Assembly: GCA_028870815.1 (NCBI GenBank)
Contig: JAGWOU010000032.1
Location: forward strand, 1-10,631
DNA length: 10,631 nt
Direction of reading: 5' to 3'
Source: Rhodospirillales bacterium
GTDB taxonomy: Bacteria; Pseudomonadota; Alphaproteobacteria; Acetobacterales; Acetobacteraceae
Below the pieces are notes generated by a model. It saw only the letters and a program-made list of their open reading frames with translations. It ran no database searches and was not told the DNA's origin. The first letter of the stretch is position 1, and each line of letters opens with the position of its first letter. Positions 6,329 through 10,631 of the stretch are shown here, piece after piece. Position numbers and translations under genes: made by a program.

Positions 6329-6427
6329 ATCTTGAGAAGGTGAAAAAAGGACTGCCTGATGGTCCATCCCTTATCAAACATCGCGGGAATAAGCAAGGCA
6401 ATTCTGGCAATCTTTTAGGATTTGCCA

Positions 6428-6622
6428 ATGAAAAACCAAACTACCGTTACCTTTCAAACTGCTGATCTGAAACACATACGCAGCGCGCTTTCTGCCCGTG
6501 CTGATGCTTTGCTTGCCCGGCTGAGCAAAGACCCAGCAATTCGGGATTTTTCCAAGCGTGAGGCCGCGCGCTGCCGGAAAATGGCTGAAGCTATCGCCAC
6601 GATCCTGCGGAGCATTGGGTAA
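6428..6622 (+). CDS. Small hypothetical helical protein
   Basis: A 64-residue protein starting at ATG 6428, with TAGGA at 6416-6420 seven nucleotides upstream; an in-frame TTG at 6422 is less likely. The sequence is charged and almost all helical (TADLKHIRSALSARADALLARL, REAARCRKMAEAIATIL), without membrane or metal-binding features. Its TAA overlaps the primase start as TAATG, so the two are translationally coupled. It may assist or regulate the primase, but nothing in the sequence shows how. Function unknown. Confidence 0.68.
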   Translation: MKNQTTVTFQTADLKHIRSALSARADALLARLSKDPAIRDFSKREAARCRKMAEAIATILRSIG

Positions 6623-7356
6623 TGAACACGCTGCAAACTGCCATGGCCCTGGCGGAAATGGGCCGGGCTGTGTTCCCGATGACCGAGAGCAAGCGCCCCG
6701 CTTGTGAGCATGGCGTTCACGACGCCACCCGCGATCCTGAGACGTTGCGGCGCTGGTTCAGGCGCCCCGGCTTGGTTCCAGCCGTCGCCACCGGCAAGCC
6801 GAGCGGCGTTATCGTGCTCGACGTGGACGCGCAGCACGGCGGCATGGTCTGGCTAGAAAAGGCCAGAGATCGCCTGCCAGAAACTGAAGAGTATGAAACT
6901 CGTTCCGGTGGCCGTCATTTCGTGTTTCAATGGCGCGAAGGTATCTTCACAATCGCCATCAATCGCATCGGGGGCGGCGTAGAACTCCGAAGCACCGGCG
7001 CCAGCGCGATTTACTGGCCCGCCATTGGCTTCCCTCGTGTTTCCGATGCACCGCCAGCGCCGTTCCCATCATGGTTGCTGCCGCCCCCTCCAAAGCCGCG
7101 AGACCCAGCCCCGGCGCGCGTGCCGGATGATGCCAGCCTTGGCCGCTTGTTGCGATTTGCAACTGATGCCGCCGAGGGCGAGCGGAACCGCTGCCTTTTC
7201 TGGGTAGGTTGCAGGCTTGCCGAACAGGTGCAGCACGGCACACTCAGTCCCGCCTATGCCGTCGCGTTGATCGAAGCGGCTGGGGTGCAAGCTGGGTTGC
7301 CCCGCAACGAGGCCAGAGCGACCGCTCAGAGCGCCATTCAGGGAGGCCGCGCATGA
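6622..7356 (+). CDS. Prim-pol (archaeo-eukaryotic type) DNA primase/polymerase
   Basis: A 244-residue bifunctional primase-polymerase of the kind used by plasmids, phages and satellites to prime their own replication. Residues 1-150 form the prim-pol domain: an N-terminal MALAEMGRAVFPM strand and helix, the H-D-A-T-R-DPETLRRWF segment, metal-binding acids Asp67 and Asp69 in VLDVDAQHG, the nucleotide-binding SGGRH at 95-99, and acidic Glu121 in GGGVELRS. Family members often have Asp at that last position. A Pro-rich linker (150-168) leads to a small helical C-terminal part ending in a RATAQSAIQ segment, typical of primase C-terminal helices linking to a helicase. GGAG at 6609-6612 precedes the ATG. 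The stop overlaps the helicase start as ATGA, so primase and helicase should be made together. Confidence 0.85.
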   Translation: MNTLQTAMALAEMGRAVFPMTESKRPACEHGVHDATRDPETLRRWFRRPGLVPAVATGKPSGVIVLDVDAQHGGMVWLEKARDRLPETEEYETRSGGRHFVFQWREGIFTIAINRIGGGVELRSTGASAIYWPAIGFPRVSDAPPAPFPSWLLPPPPKPRDPAPARVPDDASLGRLLRFATDAAEGERNRCLFWVGCRLAEQVQHGTLSPAYAVALIEAAGVQAGLPRNEARATAQSAIQGGRA

Positions 7357-8903
7357 ATATGCAGCAATCCCCAGAGGCCGCCGCAGCCGCGCTAATAAGC
7401 CGCGCAACGCTTCCCAAACTGATTGTCGACAAGGGCGATCTGCCTGCCTCTGTCCGCGCCATTGCTGATCTGTTGTCTAAAACCGGCAAGGTTTATAATC
7501 AGGGCGGCTTCCTGGTCCGCATCCACAACGAACCGGGCGAGGCGGTGCGGGCGGTGCCGGTAACGCATCACGCGGCGACAATGTGGGCGCATGAACTTTG
7601 CCGTCCAGTAAGCCTGGATGACAAAGGCCATGAAAGACCCGTCACCTTCCCGGAGCGTGGCGCGAAGATGCTGGTGGACGCTGCAACAGATCAATTCCCA
7701 CCGCTGGACGGCATCGCCACCACGCCGCTCTTGGCCGATGACGGCACAATCCGGTGCGCTGAAGGTTACGACCCGGCGACCCGGCTATATTGTGCCAGAG
7801 CGCCCCGTGTGAGCGTTCCAGAGCGCCCCAGCCGGTTAGATGCCGAGGCGGCATTGCTGAAACTCAGGGCCGTATTCGAAACCTTCCCCTACGCTGACAG
7901 CCAACGGATAACCGCTTGTGACCTTGACGTGGTGGACCTGACCCAGCCACCCGGCGAGGCAGAAAGCGCCTTCCTTGCCGCGCTATTGACCGCGATCTGC
8001 CGCCCCAGCCTGACACTGGCCCCCGGTGCAATCATCACGGCCCCGGAAATCTCAGGGGCTGGTAGCGGCAAAGGCTTGTTGATCCAGGCCATCACCGTGA
8101 TTGCATATGGCCAGACCCCGCCCGCGTTTACGGCTGGCACCGAAAAAGGAGAACTTGAAAAGCGGATCGCATCTGAATTGTTGCAGTCAGGCCCAGCGTT
8201 CTTTCTCGATAACGTAAACGGAACGGCGCTCAAGAGCGATACGCTGGCCAGCGTTATCACGGAACGCCCGGCCAGGGTCCGAGTGTTTGGTGAAACCCGC
8301 ATGGCCGAACTGAATAGCACCGCCTGGATTGCCATAACTGGCAACGGCTTGAGCATCTCCGAGGATCTAGCGCGGCGGTTCCTGGCCGTAGAACTGGACC
8401 CCAAATGCGATGACCCCGAGGCGCGAGACTTCCCCGAGGGGCGCGATGGTTTTCTCGCTAATATCAAGGCCCGCCGTGCCGAATTGCTCAGTGCAGCCCT
8501 GACAATCTGGCGCTGGGGCAGGCAGAACGAGATGCAGCGCGGCAAGCCCCTAGGCAGTTTCGAGACTTGGGCAAGCTGGGTGCGCGATCCGCTTATAACC
8601 CTCGGCTGTTGTGATCCGGTGGAGGCCATCGCCAAAGCCAAGGCCCGCGATCCGTTCCGGCTTCGCGTGTCCGAACTTTTCGAAGCCTGGTGGCAGGAAC
8701 ACCGCACCGCGCCGATTAAGATTGCTGAACTTCATGATTCCGTGCGGGCCATCGCTGATCCGCAAGGCCGAGGGCGGCAATATGTGGCGACATTCATCGG
8801 CAAATTGTCCGGCACCCGTGCCGCTGGCTTCGTGCTGACCAGGCAGGAAGCCTCGGGCAAATGGGGCAGCGCATCCTATCAACTTCGTAAAATTTCAACC
8901 TGA
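7353..8903 (+). CDS. AAA+/SF3-like replicative helicase ATPase
   Basis: A 516-residue ATPase, most likely the replicative helicase partner of the prim-pol. Residues 1-160 form an N-terminal domain of unknown fold. The ATPase core spans about 165-350: Walker A ISGAGSGKG (Lys240), Walker B FFLDN (Asp286), a sensor-type ITGNG at 328-332 and arginines 341-342 in DLARRFL, in the order expected for SF3/AAA+ helicases. The Walker B has Asn after Asp instead of the usual Glu, so hydrolysis may need another acid. The C-terminal part from about 430 (FRLRVSELFEAWW, then PQGRGRQYVATFIGKL) looks like a winged-helix DNA-binding domain. Start: ATG 7353 overlaps the primase TGA and has GGGAGG at 7341-7346; the frame is open further up to 7209 but that part is antiphase to the primase. 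It could alternatively be a phage-defence ATPase, but the primase pairing favours replication. Confidence 0.78.
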   Translation: MNMQQSPEAAAAALISRATLPKLIVDKGDLPASVRAIADLLSKTGKVYNQGGFLVRIHNEPGEAVRAVPVTHHAATMWAHELCRPVSLDDKGHERPVTFPERGAKMLVDAATDQFPPLDGIATTPLLADDGTIRCAEGYDPATRLYCARAPRVSVPERPSRLDAEAALLKLRAVFETFPYADSQRITACDLDVVDLTQPPGEAESAFLAALLTAICRPSLTLAPGAIITAPEISGAGSGKGLLIQAITVIAYGQTPPAFTAGTEKGELEKRIASELLQSGPAFFLDNVNGTALKSDTLASVITERPARVRVFGETRMAELNSTAWIAITGNGLSISEDLARRFLAVELDPKCDDPEARDFPEGRDGFLANIKARRAELLSAALTIWRWGRQNEMQRGKPLGSFETWASWVRDPLITLGCCDPVEAIAKAKARDPFRLRVSELFEAWWQEHRTAPIKIAELHDSVRAIADPQGRGRQYVATFIGKLSGTRAAGFVLTRQEASGKWGSASYQLRKIST

Positions 8904-8914
8904 AAGGACTGACT

Positions 8915-9322
8915 ATGAATCGACATTTCAACCAGAACAACGCCGCCTTTGACACGCGTTTTGCCGAGGAACAGGCCGATGCGGCAAAGTCTGCCGAGCG
9001 CGGTTTCACCGATCTGAGCAAATCGCTTCGCGGTCTGATCGACATGCAGGCGGTGGAGATCGAGCGGTTGCGTGGAATTATCGAGAAGGCCGAGAACCTG
9101 CCCGAGCGCCGCGCCGAAACTCTCACGCTGAGCAGTTATATGGGTGACAGATATGGGCGCGTGGACGTGGGTTGCCGCGCCAGCGATGGCAGCATGTGGC
9201 TGCTGCGAAATGCCGGTCATTACGATAGCGACGGCTGGGAACGGCTGCCCGATTTACCGCAGGCCGTCGATGAGATGAACGGTTCAACACCCCGCGCCCA
9301 TGACGAAGGAGACGACGAATGA
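8915..9322 (+). CDS. Hypothetical coiled-coil-containing protein
   Basis: A 135-residue protein starting 11 nt after the helicase stop, with AAAGGA at 8903-8908 before ATG 8915. Residues 10-65 are charged and helical, likely a coiled coil (RFAEEQADAAKSAERGF, then DMQAVEIERLRGIIEKAENL). Residues 75-120 look like a small beta-rich domain (GRVDVGCRASDGSMWLL, HYDSDGWERL). The tail is acidic (HDEGDDE). No family was recognised. The stop overlaps the next start as ATGA, so it belongs to the replication operon. It could be an accessory replication, single-strand-binding or anti-defence protein, but no motif supports any of these. Confidence 0.7.
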   Translation: MNRHFNQNNAAFDTRFAEEQADAAKSAERGFTDLSKSLRGLIDMQAVEIERLRGIIEKAENLPERRAETLTLSSYMGDRYGRVDVGCRASDGSMWLLRNAGHYDSDGWERLPDLPQAVDEMNGSTPRAHDEGDDE

Positions 9323-9573
9323 GCCTCAAAAATTACAGGCAAGCGCAGGATTTTTTAGAAGGCGCGCAACGCTCTGCACGGGATGCAGAACGGATGATGC
9401 AGGCCGAGCAAGAGCGGCTGGCGAACTCGGGTAAAATCTACCCGATCAAAACTGTGGAGAATGGCCACACCATCACCCGATATATTGGCGATCCCCGCGC
9501 GACCTTCGCGGCGTTCATTCAGCCAGGCCGCCGGTTCACCATCGACAACCCCCGCCGTGGGAGCGGAAAATGA
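9319..9573 (+). CDS. Small hypothetical protein
   Basis: An 84-residue protein, start ATG 9319 with AAGGAG at 9306-9311. An N-terminal amphipathic helix (residues 5-36, rich in Gln, Glu and Arg) is followed by a beta-like segment KIYPIKTVENGHTITRYIG and a basic end NPRRGSGK. It overlaps the previous and the next gene by 4 nt each. The design, a helix and a small beta unit, is shared loosely with the preceding gene product. No known motif was seen. Confidence 0.65.
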   Translation: MSLKNYRQAQDFLEGAQRSARDAERMMQAEQERLANSGKIYPIKTVENGHTITRYIGDPRATFAAFIQPGRRFTIDNPRRGSGK

Positions 9574-9896
9574 GAGCCCCAGCAATCATCCGTCGCTTGA
9601 AAGCCTGGCGCGTAATGCGCTGGGCTGACAAGGCTGGCGCGACATTCCGCAGCGATGAAGCCGCCCGCATCATTCGAGCGAATGAGCTCTATGCCCAGCA
9701 ACAAGCCGATCACACGGCCAAGGAGGCGGGAAAGCAGGAAATTGCGGCTTATGTTGAGAAGTTGGCCATTGCGGCCAGCCTGGGCAGCGCCAGCGCCAAA
9801 AATCGCCTGCAACAGTTATGTTTCGATGAGATTGGCGAGTTTGCCGCAAAGACGGCCAGAGAGGCGCTGGCGGAAATGGGGGATAAGAATGGTTGA
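9570..9896 (+). CDS. Small hypothetical helical protein
   Basis: A 108-residue protein, start ATG 9570 overlapping the previous TGA. The N terminus is strongly basic (RAPAIIRRLKAWRVMRWADK). The rest is helical and Ala/Glu-rich (ADHTAKEAGKQEIAAYVEKL, then a FDEIGEFAAKTAREALAEMG end). No signal peptide, membrane segment or catalytic motif. A basic head with a helical body would suit a DNA- or RNA-associated protein, which is a guess. Its last 8 nt overlap the next gene. Confidence 0.65.
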   Translation: MRAPAIIRRLKAWRVMRWADKAGATFRSDEAARIIRANELYAQQQADHTAKEAGKQEIAAYVEKLAIAASLGSASAKNRLQQLCFDEIGEFAAKTAREALAEMGDKNG

Positions 9897-10167
9897 CTTC
9901 TTACCACCCAATAAACCTGACCTTGCCGAGGCGCGGATGCTGCGACTTGAGGCAAAAACTGCCCGGCGCAGGCTCTACGCAGCAATCGGCCAACTCGACA
10001 AGTTGATTACTGAAAAGCCTGCCGGGCTTCGCGAGCGGCTGCGGCCATTCTTGGAGGCCGCGAGGATGCTCCCGAACGACGCCGTAGAGCAGAGCGCGGG
10101 CGAGACAAACAACATGCCTTTAAAAGCAAAGCACCGCCGCCGCGCGCGTGTCCATGCCGCGCCGTAA
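9889..10167 (+). CDS. Small hypothetical protein
   Basis: A 92-residue protein starting at ATG 9889 inside the end of the preceding gene, with a GGGGGA tract at 9878-9883 as binding site. The frame is open further upstream, but that part is antiphase to the preceding gene. It holds a basic helical middle (AEARMLRLEAKTARRRLYAAIGQLDKL), a second helix (LRERLRPFLEAARML) and a very basic tail (KAKHRRRARVHAAP). Function unknown; nucleic-acid contact is plausible from charge only. Confidence 0.6.
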   Translation: MVDFLPPNKPDLAEARMLRLEAKTARRRLYAAIGQLDKLITEKPAGLRERLRPFLEAARMLPNDAVEQSAGETNNMPLKAKHRRRARVHAAP

Positions 10168-10363
10168 GGGCTTTCATACCCCCCCGCGCGGCGGGGGACC
10201 AAGCGGCCCCGGCAACGGGAACCGGCCTCACGTCCTCGATACGAGCCCGGAAATGCAGCGCCTCCGAGCCAAGTCTCAACTGCGAAACGCAAACGGCCAA
10301 TACATCGCGGGGAAAATCCCCGGATGGAAGAAAAACCCCTACAACCCAAAGCCCGGCCACTGA
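10154..10363 (+). CDS. Small basic Gly/Pro-rich hypothetical protein, last gene of the operon
   Basis: A 69-residue protein from ATG 10154 (GTG at 10148 would add two residues), overlapping the preceding gene by 14 nt. It is basic and probably mostly unfolded: a Pro/Gly-rich head (PRRKGFHTPPRGGG), a short MQRLRAKSQLRNANGQYIAG segment and a KKNPYNPKPGH end. Its 5' part contains a GC hairpin (10181-10197, CCCCCGC with GCGGGGG), which can be explained by the Pro/Gly codons. The stop codon lies in the loop of the terminator that ends the operon. Function unknown. Confidence 0.58.
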   Translation: MPRRKGFHTPPRGGGPSGPGNGNRPHVLDTSPEMQRLRAKSQLRNANGQYIAGKIPGWKKNPYNPKPGH

Positions 10364-10376
10364 GCCGGGTTATTCT
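10350..10376 (+). terminator. Probable terminator between convergent genes
   Basis: CCCGGC (10352-10357) pairs with GCCGGG (10364-10369), extended by a G-T and an A-T pair to 8 bp, with loop CACTGA holding the TGA stop. TTATTCT follows, a weak U tract. The leftward gene ends at 10382, so the hairpin could also end that transcript. This marks the end of the rightward operon. Confidence 0.55.
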
Positions 10377-10381
10377 GGGGA

Positions 10382-10631
10382 TTATGCCGCGTGTGGCTCC
10401 CGCCGTTCCGCTACGGCTAGATCATGCGCGACCTGTAAATTCATCCAGAACCGCGCGGACGTATCGAATCGGCGGCCAAGCAAGATGGCTGTTTCTGCCG
10501 TAACAGTGCGATCACCGTTCAAAATCTCTGTAATGCGATTAGGAGGCACGCCAATCTCGCGGGCCAATGCGCGCGCGGACAGGCCGAGGGGAGCCAAAAA
10601 CTCCTCCCGCAGCACTTCCCCAGGCGTAACA
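10382..10631 (-). CDS. higA: HigA-type antitoxin, XRE helix-turn-helix (5' end outside window)
   Basis: Reading leftward, the protein ends at TAA 10384-10382 and continues past the right edge. At least VTPGEVLREEFLAPLGLSAR is visible at the N-terminal side, as in the HigA/VapI family, where a short leader precedes PGEVL. The helix-turn-helix is SARALAREIGVPPNRITEI, followed by NGDRTVTAETAILLGRRF, and the conserved end FWMNLQVAHDLAVAER. HigA antitoxins bind the HigB mRNA-cleaving toxin and repress their own promoter; a higB gene would lie immediately upstream, beyond 10631. In mobile elements such a pair usually stabilises the element. A lone regulator or phage repressor is possible but the sequence is closer to HigA. 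A GTG at 10615 is not needed as start. Confidence 0.82.
   Translation of the reverse strand, partial: VTPGEVLREEFLAPLGLSARALAREIGVPPNRITEILNGDRTVTAETAILLGRRFDTSARFWMNLQVAHDLAVAERREPHAA

Larger units (their letters stand above)
3728..10631. mobile_element. Integrative element or phage satellite inserted at tRNA-Glu (left end; right end outside window)
   Basis: The left boundary is the tRNA-Glu 3' fragment. Composition changes there, from GC-rich coding DNA to an AT-rich leader. The content is typical of small integrative replicons: tyrosine integrase pointing away from the att half, AlpA-type regulator, prim-pol primase, AAA+ helicase, small unknown ORFs and a HigA-type antitoxin. No capsid, portal, terminase, relaxase or type IV secretion gene is recognisable between 4041 and 10631. 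It is therefore either a satellite depending on a helper or part of a larger element. No second copy of the att core was found up to 10631, so the right end is not in view. Confidence 0.7.

Noticed and set aside
7209..7352. Upstream extension of the helicase frame
   Set aside because: It overlaps the primase gene in another frame and reads like out-of-frame sequence; the ATGA junction with GGGAGG upstream supports 7353.
7889..8707. Long leftward open frame of 272 codons inside the helicase gene
   Set aside because: It is fully antisense to the ATPase core, with Ser/Arg/Ala-rich composition typical of antisense frames in GC-rich DNA and no ribosome binding site or family motif.
10181..10197. 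GC hairpin CCCCCGC/GCGGGGG as regulatory element
   Set aside because: It lies in the Pro/Gly codons of the last small gene and is sufficiently explained by them; no T run follows.

Overview
The window looks like accessory DNA of a GC-rich alphaproteobacterium. Codon use and the style of the recombinase and integrase suggest Acetobacteraceae or a near relative, but this is an impression from protein style, not a search result. Almost all genes read rightward. Two modules meet at a 46-bp fragment of a tRNA gene at 3728-3773.

Left module (1-3727): the last residues of an unidentified gene, a membrane-anchored VirD4/TraD-type conjugative coupling ATPase (68-1939), a small acidic ORF (1951-2199), and a large serine recombinase (2099-3817). 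This combination fits one end of an integrative conjugative or mobilizable element. The last codons of the recombinase run antisense through a 3' fragment of tRNA-Glu(CTC), so the gene's tail is borrowed from an attachment site.

Right module (3728 to beyond 10631): the tRNA fragment is a typical attachment-site half. It is followed by an AT-rich leader with seven copies of GGCATAGGG/CCTATGCC (3928-4045), and then a tyrosine integrase (4041-5327) whose start codon lies inside the last copy. After that come an unknown protein (5414-6028), an AlpA-type helix-turn-helix protein (6101-6298), a 64-aa protein (6428-6622), a prim-pol primase (6622-7356), a AAA+/SF3-like helicase (7353-8903), and five small unknown ORFs (8915-10363) that mostly overlap or abut. 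The run ends at a hairpin terminator that faces a leftward HigA-type antitoxin gene cut by the window edge. Integrase, AlpA, primase and helicase together resemble a phage satellite or small integrative replicon. No capsid, terminase, portal or relaxase gene was recognised in this part.

Most genes from 6428 to 10363 are joined by 1-nt to 14-nt overlaps (TAATG and ATGA junctions), as in one translationally coupled operon. The noncoding parts hold several well-formed hairpins: over the integrase start, between integrase and the next gene, over the stop codon at 6026, and a leftward intrinsic terminator at 6297-6328 with no leftward gene to serve. The most noteworthy signals are the tRNA-Glu junction, which suggests two elements stacked at one site, the repeat array controlling or binding the integrase, and the unassigned coupled small genes after the helicase.
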